In this document: in pieces, positions 1 to 5,508 of the stretch | Numbering within the stretch: the stretch's first letter is position 1 | How the letters are laid out: each line of letters begins with the position of its first letter | The notes under the pieces: model-generated | What the model was told of the DNA's origin: nothing | Database searches by the model: none | What the model saw: the letters and a program-made list of their open reading frames with translations, nothing else | Assembly: GCA_018302185.1 (NCBI GenBank) | Contig: JAGVZX010000083.1 | Coordinates: 1-7,329 of the forward strand | Source of the DNA: Candidatus Woesearchaeota archaeon | Lineage (GTDB): Archaea; Nanobdellota; Nanobdellia; Woesearchaeales; UBA10200 | DNA: 7,329 nt | Direction of reading: 5' to 3' | Program-made: the position numbers and the translations under genes

Positions 1-1
1 A

Positions 2-463
2 AGAGTCGGAAGCGAGATACAGATGCCGCCTCCTATGATGGGACAACAAAGTATGCCACCACCGATGGATATGCAGAGCAATGAAAGTAATTTAGATGCC
101 ACTTCAGCAGATACTGAAAAGATTGAAGAGATTGTTGAAGCGATTGTCGAAGAAAAATGGACAGAGCTGATAAAAAATGTCAACAAGATAATTGAATGGA
201 AGGAAAAGACAGAATCAAGATTAGTTAAGATGGAGACAGAGTTTGACAACCTTAAGCATGGATTTGATAATCTTCATCAGGGAGTGTTGGGAAAGATTGG
301 AGATTACGAGCATGGTCTGCAGGAGATTGGCACAGACATCAAAGCATTAGAAAAAGTGTTCCAGAAAATCCTACCGACTTTGACTGAGAATGTCAACGAG
401 CTTTCCAGGATAACAAAGACCATGGGTGCACAGCAGGGCTCTTCAGGGATAAAAAAGAAATGA
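2..463 (+). CDS. Coiled-coil protein of unknown function, 3' part
   Basis: The frame is open to the left edge (residues RVGSEIQ precede the first ATG at 23), so the true start probably lies outside the window. A Met/Pro/Gln-rich stretch (MPPPMMGQQSMPPPMDM) is followed by about 110 charged residues with heptad-like spacing of hydrophobics, from KIEEIVEAIVEEKW through NKIIEWKEKTESRL to ENVNELSRITK. This indicates a long alpha-helical coiled coil. The tail is short and basic (GIKKK). There is no signal peptide or membrane segment in the visible part, so it is probably cytoplasmic or peripherally attached. I recall proteins of this pattern as recurrent hypotheticals in DPANN genomes but know no function; that family link is from memory. 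It is convergent with the membrane-protein genes that follow, so an operon with them is excluded. The reading frame is near certain; the function is unknown. Confidence 0.82.
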   Translation, partial: RVGSEIQMPPPMMGQQSMPPPMDMQSNESNLDATSADTEKIEEIVEAIVEEKWTELIKNVNKIIEWKEKTESRLVKMETEFDNLKHGFDNLHQGVLGKIGDYEHGLQEIGTDIKALEKVFQKILPTLTENVNELSRITKTMGAQQGSSGIKKK

Positions 464-467
464 GAGA

Positions 468-484
468 TGAGATATTTTTTTAGT
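468..484 (+). terminator. T-run terminator after the coiled-coil gene
   Basis: A run of seven T (475-481) starts 11 bases after the stop codon, with no strong hairpin before it. Archaeal RNA polymerase can terminate at U-tracts alone. The gene that follows is on the other strand, so termination is needed here. The remaining bases to 589 are AT-rich and show nothing else. Confidence 0.45.
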
Positions 485-589
485 TTATTGATTTAGAATT
501 CTGTAATTTTAAGAAGGCTGATGCATTGTACAAATTTAAAGAAAAAACTAAACAAATACAAAAAATGAAGTAAAATGATTATAATTTAG

Positions 590-1189
590 CTAATGATGAC
601 CGCCGCCGCCATGTCCTCCACTATTTCCACCGCCCATAGGCCTGCCACCTAACAAGATTATAGTAAACATTGCTATCATCATTATCAAAATAAAGCCCAA
701 TACGTTCGGATGGAATAATGTATTCCAGAAACTGATCTCACCTGCACTTTCGCTTCCTGCTGCTCCTTCTTTGATAGCATCAACTGCACTTCCTCCTTCT
801 TCCAAAAACTTGCCTGAGCCAAAGTAAACTTTGCCGACTGCAAATAACAATATCAGGATAGCTGCTGTAATAAACCAATACATGATCTCTTCATTTGCAA
901 AAACCCTTTTGATATCAGAATCTTCTGAACCAAACATTCTGGCAACTAATAGTAATAATAAAGTCAGGATAATAACAGATGTAAACCAAGGCAATGCGAT
1001 CTTGATGACTTCGATCAGTTTTGGCATCACTAGCATAAGCAATGCTATCACTATAGCAAGTATTGCATTAATTGCAGGATTGAACATCTTGCCATATGTG
1101 AAGCCGCCATACACCAATGCAAATACAAAAATAAGCACGAGAATAGTAGAGATCTGGTCTACTAAGATAAAATCAAATGCAGTTGCCAT
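590..1189 (-). CDS. Five-helix membrane protein with Gly/His-rich tail
   Basis: The protein has 199 residues if it starts at the ATG at 1189-1187. A GTG two codons upstream (1195) overlaps the ribosome-binding site AGAGGGTG and is rejected. Predicted membrane segments lie at about residues 13-32, 39-56, 62-86, 102-122 and 160-181. A hydrophilic Gly/Ala/Ser/Glu-rich stretch lies at about 124-155. The C-terminus is a Gly/His tail (MGGGNSGGHGGGGHH), which could bind metal or simply be flexible. No enzyme motif is visible. The order of helices and several positions (N..I...A...., then P, then ALP, then a helix ending in FGSED) match the product of the gene at 1296-1928, so the two look like a tandem duplication. 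They lie on the same strand 106 bases apart and could be co-transcribed, although a T6 run and a possible TATA box lie between them. Function unknown; I would not force a family name. Confidence 0.85.
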   Translation of the reverse strand: MATAFDFILVDQISTILVLIFVFALVYGGFTYGKMFNPAINAILAIVIALLMLVMPKLIEVIKIALPWFTSVIILTLLLLLVARMFGSEDSDIKRVFANEEIMYWFITAAILILLFAVGKVYFGSGKFLEEGGSAVDAIKEGAAGSESAGEISFWNTLFHPNVLGFILIMMIAMFTIILLGGRPMGGGNSGGHGGGGHH

Positions 1190-1225
1190 ATACACCCTCT
1201 TTTAAGATATTTTGTTTTATGTGAT

Positions 1226-1240
1226 AAATTTTATTTAATC
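1226..1240 (-). promoter_or_regulatory. Possible TATA box for the gene at 590-1189
   Basis: Read on the minus strand, GATTAAATAAAATTTATC contains TTAAATAAA (1230-1238), which would place transcription start near 1209, about 20 bases before the ATG. The region is AT-rich throughout, so this is a weak call. Co-transcription with the upstream paralogue is the alternative. Confidence 0.3.
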
Positions 1241-1279
1241 AGATAAGCTCTCAAGCATCAACCTAAAAATAGCAGATAA

Positions 1280-1290
1280 ATAAAAAAGAT
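1280..1290 (-). terminator. T6 run after the upstream membrane-protein gene
   Basis: On the minus strand, six T in a row (1282-1287) start about 9 bases past the stop codon of the 1296-1928 gene. There is no GC-rich hairpin. It could cause partial termination between the two paralogous genes. Confidence 0.3.
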
Positions 1291-1295
1291 AATCA

Positions 1296-1928
1296 TTAAT
1301 GGTTGCCGCCACCTTTACCGCCGAAAAAGTTGCCGACTCTCTCCATGGTATGATGGGCTTCTGCAGCTTCATGCGATGAATCATCTTTAGTGATATAATA
1401 GACAATTAGCGCAAACACGAGGATGACAATTATCGTGGCAATAGTATCGTTATCTAGATACCTTAACCATGTAACATCCCATATGCCTGCAGATGAACCG
1501 AATATGACAACTATAAAGATAAATGCCAATATTGCTATCCAGCCAGACAGTGGTGTTCCAATCCATCGCTTTTCTGCTCCGAATATGCCGATCAATATCA
1601 ACAACATGATTGATGCGATTGCAAGCAATGAGACGCTTGGAAGCGCATTATTGACGATAACAACCACATCATAACCACTTGAATAATCGCCTGTGATATG
1701 CGGAATGACAACAGCCATCCCCATGACTAAAGCAACAACCATGTTAAGGTTTTTTCTTCCTTCTCCCAGAACCTTTGTCTTTTGCAGCCCTGCGAAAACA
1801 ATAGTAAATACCAATAAAAAAACTAATAGTCCATAATCATATATATTTTCTAAAAGAGAATCAATACCTCTCAACCCAAAGAATGAAGCAGGTCCCTGTC
1901 CACCTAATACTGTCTCCCGATATGCCAT
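1296..1928 (-). CDS. Five-helix membrane protein, paralogue of the next gene
   Basis: The protein has 210 residues starting MAYRETVLGG. The open frame extends to 2045, but that extension crosses a TATA box and the RNA element. The ATG at 1928 has a GGTGGT ribosome-binding site six to eight bases upstream and is preferred. Membrane segments are predicted at about 30-48, 61-77, 88-117, 126-145 and 160-180. Charged loops and a His-containing segment (SSHEAAEAHHTMERV) lead to the tail FFGGKGGGNH. Matches to the 590-1189 product include LVF..VF in helix 1, N..(V/I)(V/L)A(L/I)V ending in P in helix 2, and ALP before helix 3, which ends FGAEK here and FGSED there. There are no catalytic or transporter motifs I recognise. 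It is probably an envelope protein that may pair with its paralogue; that role is inference. Confidence 0.85.
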   Translation of the reverse strand: MAYRETVLGGQGPASFFGLRGIDSLLENIYDYGLLVFLLVFTIVFAGLQKTKVLGEGRKNLNMVVALVMGMAVVIPHITGDYSSGYDVVVIVNNALPSVSLLAIASIMLLILIGIFGAEKRWIGTPLSGWIAILAFIFIVVIFGSSAGIWDVTWLRYLDNDTIATIIVILVFALIVYYITKDDSSHEAAEAHHTMERVGNFFGGKGGGNH

Positions 1929-1990
1929 TGTACCACCATCTTTTGTTATAATCTGTTTAAAGTATGAGTTTAAATTAAAGATAATTCCAG

Positions 1991-2003
1991 TATTTATAAA
2001 CTT
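1991..2003 (-). promoter_or_regulatory. Self-complementary TATA box, divergent
   Basis: TTTATAAA (1993-2000) is its own reverse complement. On the minus strand it reads GAAAAGTTTATAAATAC, with a purine-rich BRE-like stretch just upstream, and puts the start of the 1296-1928 transcript near 1970, a leader of about 40 bases. On the plus strand the same box would start transcription near 2022-2028, just before RNA copy A at 2032. The minus-strand use is better supported because of the BRE. Confidence 0.6.
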
Positions 2004-2031
2004 TTCTGTATAAAACAGATGTGTGAAAATG

Positions 2032-2155
2032 TATGTTGGCATCAATTGCGAGGCTCAATTAAATTAACCTGCATAAGAGTTCAGGGGGTTGTCCCTTACG
2101 GGGCTTGAACGATACAAGCAAATTATCTTTCAAAGAGCCGAGCGATGCCAACATA
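2032..2155 (+). ncRNA. Structured RNA candidate, copy A
   Basis: The element is closed by a perfect 12-bp inverted repeat (2032-2043 with 2144-2155, TATGTTGGCATC/GATGCCAACATA). Moving inward there is an AATT bulge, GC/GC, a possible tandem G.A pair (2050-2051 with 2140-2141), helix GGCTC/GAGCC (2052-2056 with 2135-2139), an A/T-rich conserved strand, helix GTTCAGG/CTTGAAC (2079-2085 with 2104-2110) and a tip TCCC-TTAC-GGGG (2092-2103). Conserved GATACAA (2111-2117) is followed by a segment that differs from copy B (2118-2134). The second copy at 4304 keeps every helix with compensating changes. The helix at 2079 contains a G.U pair only when read on the plus strand, which favours this orientation. 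It does not match the lysine riboswitch, RNase P, SRP or tRNA patterns I know. The function is unknown. Confidence 0.78.
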
Positions 2156-2171
2156 TTCGCAGAATATTTTT
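2153..2171 (+). terminator. Hairpin plus T-run after RNA copy A
   Basis: ATATTC (2153-2158), loop GCA and GAATAT (2162-2167) form a 6-bp hairpin running into five T (2167-2171). The first three bases of this hairpin are also the last three bases of the closing helix, so the two would compete. It is a plausible 3' end for the RNA transcript. Confidence 0.5.
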
Positions 2172-2175
2172 AATG

Positions 2176-2206
2176 CTTTTTCTGTATAAAACTTTAAATA
2201 TAAAAG
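2176..2206 (+). promoter_or_regulatory. Promoter of the aspartokinase gene
   Basis: Two overlapping TATA-like boxes lie between RNA copy A and the start codon: TATAAAA (2185-2191), which predicts a start near 2213, and AAATATAAAA (2196-2205), which predicts one near 2226. The 15-mer TTTTCTGTATAAAAC here (2178-2192) is repeated exactly at 2002-2016 upstream of the RNA. A separate promoter here argues against the RNA being an obligatory part of the aspartokinase mRNA. Confidence 0.55.
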
Positions 2207-2231
2207 CCATATTTTCATGATTTGTGATACT

Positions 2232-3584
2232 ATGTTAGTGATGAAGTTTGGAGGAACATCTGTAGGAAGCGCAGATGCTATAAAGAATCTCGGCAAGATC
2301 GTCAAGAATCAGCTAGAGAAAGCTCCGATTGTAGTCGTAAGCGCAGTAAGCAAAATTACAGACCTATTGATCGAAACTGCAAAATCAGCTGCTGCTGGGA
2401 AAGACATAGCTGATAATCTAAAAGTATTGAATGAAAAACATACTGCCATCATGAGCGAACTGAAGCTTGATCTGCCTGCTGTTAATTCTCTTCTATGCGA
2501 AGTTGGAGATAAATTTAACGAAATCAAGAAAACAAAAAATTTGAGTGCAGAAACCCTTGACTTGGTGCAATCATTTGGTGAAAGAATATCTGCAAATATA
2601 GTAGCAGCATATTTAGAGAGCATTGGCGCAAAAGCTAAGCCATATGGTGCATATGAGCTTGGCATGATCACAAATTCTAATTTTGGAGAGGCAGAGATAA
2701 TTTCAGCAACGCCTGCAGAGATAAATAAGAAGATAAAGCAAGTGATGAAATCATCTTCACATGTTCCTGTCATTACAGGATTTATCGGCAAAGATAAGAA
2801 CGGAAAGATAACGACCCTTGGACGCGGCGGGAGTGATTATTCTGCTGCAATCATTGGAGCAGCAATTGATGCAGATGAGATACAGATCTGGACAGATGTA
2901 TCTGGCGTTTACAGTGCAGACCCTAGGATTGTGAAAAATGCTAAGAAGATAGAAAAGATATCATTTGCAGAATGCTCTGAACTTGCTTACTTTGGTGCAA
3001 AGGTATTGCATCCAAAAACAATTTTGCCTGCGATGAACAAGAACATCCCTGTAAAAGTCCTTAATACTTTTGAAGCAGAAAATTCTGGCACCCTGATATT
3101 AAGCGACATGAAAAAGAGTGAAGAGACCGTAAAAGCGCTGACTTGTAAAAAGAACATCACTCTTATCAATATAAATTCAACAAGGATGTTGTTTGCATAC
3201 GGATTTCTTGCAAGAGTATTTTATGTATTTGACAAGTACAATATCTCTGTAGATATGATCTCAACAAGCGAAGTCTCTGTCTCTCTTACTGTAGAAAGCA
3301 ATAATGACACTAAGGATTCAAGCGTTGAAAAAGCGATGGAAGAATTGAACCAGATAGCAACAACAAACATTGTAAGAAATAAAGCAATCGTCTGTGTAGT
3401 AGGCGCAGGATTAAAAAACGAGATAGGGATTGCCGGCAGAATATTCACATTGATGGGAGAACATAATATCCATGTTGAGATGATCAGCCAAGGTGCATCT
3501 GAGATAAACATCAGCTTTGTAGTCGAGAATGATGATGCAGAGAAAGCAGTCAAGCTTCTGCATGAAGAGTTTATTGAGCGATAA
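2232..3584 (+). CDS. lysC: Aspartate kinase with two ACT domains
   Basis: It phosphorylates L-aspartate with ATP to 4-aspartyl phosphate (EC 2.7.2.4), the first step toward lysine/diaminopimelate, threonine and methionine. It is cytoplasmic. With the ATG at 2232 it has 450 residues: KFGGTS at 5-10, SFGER at 114-118, TTLGRGGSDYSA near 194-205, WTDVSGVYSADPR at 220-232, FGAKVLHP at 254-261, then ACT domains at about 310-375 and 385-450. The first ACT segment (MLFAYGFLARVF, SVDMISTSEVSVSL) resembles the feedback site of lysine-sensitive LysC enzymes, so inhibition by an end product is likely. Starts at 2217 and 2241 are possible. I chose 2232 because MLVMKFGG is the usual N-terminus and GTGAT (2224-2228) lies just upstream as a partial ribosome-binding site. 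No other gene of the pathway is in the window. The gene converges with marC, 31 bases apart. The enzyme is certain; the symbol is by similarity. Confidence 0.95.
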   Translation: MLVMKFGGTSVGSADAIKNLGKIVKNQLEKAPIVVVSAVSKITDLLIETAKSAAAGKDIADNLKVLNEKHTAIMSELKLDLPAVNSLLCEVGDKFNEIKKTKNLSAETLDLVQSFGERISANIVAAYLESIGAKAKPYGAYELGMITNSNFGEAEIISATPAEINKKIKQVMKSSSHVPVITGFIGKDKNGKITTLGRGGSDYSAAIIGAAIDADEIQIWTDVSGVYSADPRIVKNAKKIEKISFAECSELAYFGAKVLHPKTILPAMNKNIPVKVLNTFEAENSGTLILSDMKKSEETVKALTCKKNITLININSTRMLFAYGFLARVFYVFDKYNISVDMISTSEVSVSLTVESNNDTKDSSVEKAMEELNQIATTNIVRNKAIVCVVGAGLKNEIGIAGRIFTLMGEHNIHVEMISQGASEINISFVVENDDAEKAVKLLHEEFIER

Positions 3585-3615
3585 GTATATAAAACAAATC
3601 TGGAAAAACTATTTC

Positions 3616-4185
3616 TTAAACTCCAAACCCAACCCTGATGAACTGAACGCCTAGCGCTGTCAGCAATAATCCCATTATCCTGCTTAACACATCACTGCCT
3701 TGCCTTCCTAGCAGCTTGTAGAAATAATCTGCGTTGTAGAGTATAAGCCAAGTGATAAACAGATTCAATAATGAGACTAAAAGAGTAATGTAATACCCAT
3801 ATTCTCCTACCAATATTATTACTGTTGTTATTACTCCTGGACCAGTTATCAAAGGAGTAGCTAATGGCACAACAGCAATCTGGTATTTGGAAGCAACCTC
3901 TTCCCTGAATTGCAATCCAAGAACAATCTTCACTCCTAATATAAGCAATATCAAGCCTCCTGCAACCTTAAAATTGCTGAAATTGATGCCAAAAAAATCA
4001 AGTATGGCAAGACCAAAAAACAAGAACACCAGCAACACAATCCCTGCAACATACATAGCTGTGTTTGCGCAGTGTTTTTTAAAATGCGCAGGGTAGTTTT
4101 TTGTGACGGTGATGAAGACAGGCAAAACCCCAAATGCATCCATAATGATGAAAAGCGAGAGAAATGCCTTCAGGATTGTTTCCAT
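3616..4185 (-). CDS. MarC-family integral membrane protein
   Basis: The protein has 189 residues, about the usual length for the MarC/UPF0056 family, with about six membrane segments. Family signatures visible are the N-terminal FIIMDAFGVLPVFITVT, the central helix pair around GGLILLILGVKIVLG, and PLATPLITGPGVITTVIIL, followed by the C-terminal LLTALGVQFIRVG. The family's function is poorly defined. E. coli MarC was once linked to multiple antibiotic resistance, but that role was not upheld, and an archaeal member (SnatA) was reported as a small neutral amino acid transporter. Amino acid transport is therefore possible, and the adjacent aspartokinase gene makes it interesting, but they are convergent and not an operon. 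The start is fixed by AGAGGT seven bases upstream of the ATG. Confidence 0.93.
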   Translation of the reverse strand: METILKAFLSLFIIMDAFGVLPVFITVTKNYPAHFKKHCANTAMYVAGIVLLVFLFFGLAILDFFGINFSNFKVAGGLILLILGVKIVLGLQFREEVASKYQIAVVPLATPLITGPGVITTVIILVGEYGYYITLLVSLLNLFITWLILYNADYFYKLLGRQGSDVLSRIMGLLLTALGVQFIRVGFGV

Positions 4186-4270
4186 AGTTATTACCTCTTT
4201 TTATATTGCGTTATTTGATATTAGGATAATTAGTCTTATTACAATTAGTTATCAACTGAGATAGAGCAAG

Positions 4271-4282
4271 TATTATATAAGA
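4271..4282 (+). promoter_or_regulatory. Self-complementary TATA box upstream of RNA copy B
   Basis: TTATATAA (4273-4280) is palindromic. On the plus strand its centre lies 25 bases before 4302, and the closing helix of RNA copy B begins at 4304, so the predicted transcription start matches the RNA's 5' end well. On the minus strand it could serve the marC gene with a leader of about 65 bases. The arrangement mirrors the one before copy A. Confidence 0.58.
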
Positions 4283-4303
4283 ATTTCTTTTTATGTCACG
4301 TTG

Positions 4304-4436
4304 AAAAGTTAGCATCAATTGCGAGGTTCAATTAAATTAACCTGAATAAGAGTTCAGGGGGTTGTCCCTTGTCTTCGCGGGAGCTTGAACGATACAAACC
4401 ATTAACACTACGAGAACCGAGCGATGCTAACTTTTT
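4304..4436 (+). ncRNA. Structured RNA candidate, copy B
   Basis: This is the second copy of the element at 2032-2155. The closing helix is a perfect 13-bp inverted repeat (AAAAGTTAGCATC at 4304-4316 with 4423-4435). Relative to copy A the internal G-C pair is A-T and the outer pairs differ but still pair. The inner helix is GGTTC/GAACC (4325-4329 with 4414-4418), again changed on both sides. GTTCAGG/CTTGAAC (4352-4358 with 4384-4390) is identical, and the tip TCCC...GGGA (4365-4368 with 4379-4382) has a longer loop. The closing helix ends in TTTT and the T-run continues to 4436, so the RNA could end in its own terminator. The hydrolase gene downstream has its own TATA box. Function and class unknown. 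Confidence 0.8.
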
Positions 4437-4455
4437 AATACAACCTCTTTTTAGA

Positions 4456-4468
4456 AAATTATAAATAA
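4456..4468 (+). promoter_or_regulatory. TATA box of the hydrolase gene, leaderless
   Basis: AGAAAATTATAAATA contains a BRE-like purine run and TTATAAATA (4459-4467). Its centre is about 29 bases before the ATG at 4492, predicting a leader of only a few bases. No ribosome-binding site precedes the ATG, consistent with a leaderless mRNA. The box lies downstream of RNA copy B. Confidence 0.65.
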
Positions 4469-4491
4469 CACCAAGCATTGCTTCTATCCTG

Positions 4492-5313
4492 ATGAAGAAG
4501 ATAATAAGTATAATGGCATTGGCAGTCTTAATGTTAGTATTAGTTGGCTGTTCTTATGAGCCTGCAGTAAAAACCTCTGCGCAAAATTATAAACCAAGCC
4601 CTAATCCTAGAGAAGAAAGTAAAGCAGAAGCAGTGTCATCTGCTGAACAATATTGGAAGTTTGTTTCTTTGAAAACAGATGATGACAAGGAGATATTCGG
4701 CAAATACTATAAAGCAGATGACAATGTGACAGGATATGATTCTAATGTTATTGTCATTCTTCTTCATATGCTTGACAAAGACCATAGCTCATGGGATAAG
4801 TTTGCTGAGCAGCTATATGATTTAGGTTATTCTGTAATTGCAATTGACCTTAGAGGACACGGAAAAAGCGCAGAAAGCACTGGAAGCTGGCAGGATTTTA
4901 GCGAGAAAGATTTTAATGATATGACTTTAGATGTAAAAGAAGCAAAAGAATTTGGATTGCATGAGAAGAAAACCAGATTTGTGATAATTGGTGCAAGTAT
5001 CGGAGCAAATACTGCATTGAATTATGCTGCGAAAGATAAGGAGATATTGGGAGTTGCGTTATTAAGCCCTGGCATGGATTATCGCGGATTAGAGATCGAA
5101 AACACAGCATTAAGCTATGGCCAGCGCCCTATATTATTAGCTGCAAGCGAAGAAGACACTTATTCAGCAGATGCTGTTAAAGAGCTGAATTCAAAGATAT
5201 TTGGCAAAAAGAAGATTGTCATGTTTAAAGACGCTGGACATGGGACAGATATGTTTAAAGGCACAGAACTGGATAAAGAGTTGCTTAACTGGCTGAAGGA
5301 AGTTATTACCTAG
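4492..5313 (+). CDS. Secreted lipoprotein alpha/beta hydrolase
   Basis: The protein has 273 residues. The N-terminus is a lipoprotein signal peptide: MKK, a hydrophobic core, and the lipobox LVGC with Cys20 as the predicted lipidated residue. A hydrophilic linker (about 21-55) follows, then an alpha/beta hydrolase fold from about residue 56. The predicted catalytic triad is Ser169 in GASIG, Asp222 in ASEED and His250 in DAGHGTDM. VIAIDLRGHGKSA (115-127) is the typical strand-turn after the oxyanion region (LLHMLDKDHSSW). The enzyme would act outside the cell, anchored to the membrane, as an esterase, lipase or peptidase-like hydrolase; the substrate cannot be read from the sequence. The start is the only sensible one, and the signal peptide confirms it. 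The gene stands alone, between RNA copy B and a pilin-like gene. Confidence 0.92.
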   Translation: MKKIISIMALAVLMLVLVGCSYEPAVKTSAQNYKPSPNPREESKAEAVSSAEQYWKFVSLKTDDDKEIFGKYYKADDNVTGYDSNVIVILLHMLDKDHSSWDKFAEQLYDLGYSVIAIDLRGHGKSAESTGSWQDFSEKDFNDMTLDVKEAKEFGLHEKKTRFVIIGASIGANTALNYAAKDKEILGVALLSPGMDYRGLEIENTALSYGQRPILLAASEEDTYSADAVKELNSKIFGKKKIVMFKDAGHGTDMFKGTELDKELLNWLKEVIT

Positions 5314-5337
5314 ATCTAAACGCCAGAAATCCATTCA

Positions 5338-5405
5338 GTATATACATAATGATTATATACCAAAACATTCTTGTATATAAGGTAAAAGAAGTAAAATATA
5401 TATAC
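5338..5405. repeat. Alternating inverted GTATATA repeats
   Basis: GTATATA occurs at 5338-5344 and 5373-5379, and its reverse complement TATATAC at 5354-5360 and 5399-5405. This gives two inverted pairs in the stretch between the hydrolase stop codon and the pilin-like gene; the last copy overlaps that gene's TATA region. It could be an operator or hairpin, or chance in AT-rich DNA. Confidence 0.4.
5394..5405 (+). promoter_or_regulatory. TATA box of the pilin-like gene
   Basis: AAATATATATAC (5394-5405) would place transcription start near 5425, giving a leader of about 84 bases that ends in a strong ribosome-binding site (AAGGAGGTCG, about 5494-5503). Confidence 0.5.
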
Positions 5406-5432
5406 TAGGTTGATTTAAGATAGCCAAAAGAG

Positions 5433-5464
5433 TTGAAATTACGGACGGATGCCGTAATGGTCAA
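5433..5464 (+). promoter_or_regulatory. Hairpin in the leader of the pilin-like gene
   Basis: ATTACGG (5438-5444) pairs perfectly with CCGTAAT (5452-5458) around a 7-base loop (ACGGATG). TTGA (5433-5436) and TCAA (5461-5464) extend the stem beyond a small internal loop. It lies in the predicted 5' leader, about 45 bases before the start codon, and does not cover the ribosome-binding site, so a translational switch is not obvious. It may stabilise the mRNA or bind a protein. Confidence 0.5.
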
Positions 5465-5508
5465 AATTGAAGATTAATAAGGATAATTAAAAAAGGAGGT
5501 CGAAATAT

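Noticed and set aside
831..1205. 124-codon plus-strand frame opposite the membrane-protein gene
   Set aside because: It is the antisense shadow of a clearly coding membrane protein, with no ribosome-binding site or family features.
1929..2045. N-terminal extension of the 1296-1928 protein to 2045
   Set aside because: The extension crosses a TATA box and part of the RNA element and lacks a ribosome-binding site; MAYRETVLGG at 1928 has one.
2032..2155. RNase P RNA, SRP RNA, tRNA or box C/D or H/ACA guide RNA
   Set aside because: No RNase P or SRP signature, no tRNA cloverleaf, no RTGATGA/CTGA boxes, and no consistent ACA at the 3' side of both copies.
2032..2231. Lysine riboswitch upstream of the aspartokinase gene
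   Set aside because: Position is suggestive, but the conserved lysine-riboswitch segments are absent, the same element precedes an unrelated hydrolase gene, and a TATA box separates RNA and start codon.
2309..3553. Minus-strand open frames within the aspartokinase gene
   Set aside because: They overlap a complete, conserved enzyme on the other strand and show no protein features of their own.
2032..4436. Copies A and B as MITE-like transposon ends with terminal inverted repeats
   Set aside because: The outer inverted repeat alone would fit, but compensating changes in an internal helix and the conserved core with variable loops fit RNA structure better. No target-site duplication is visible at copy B.
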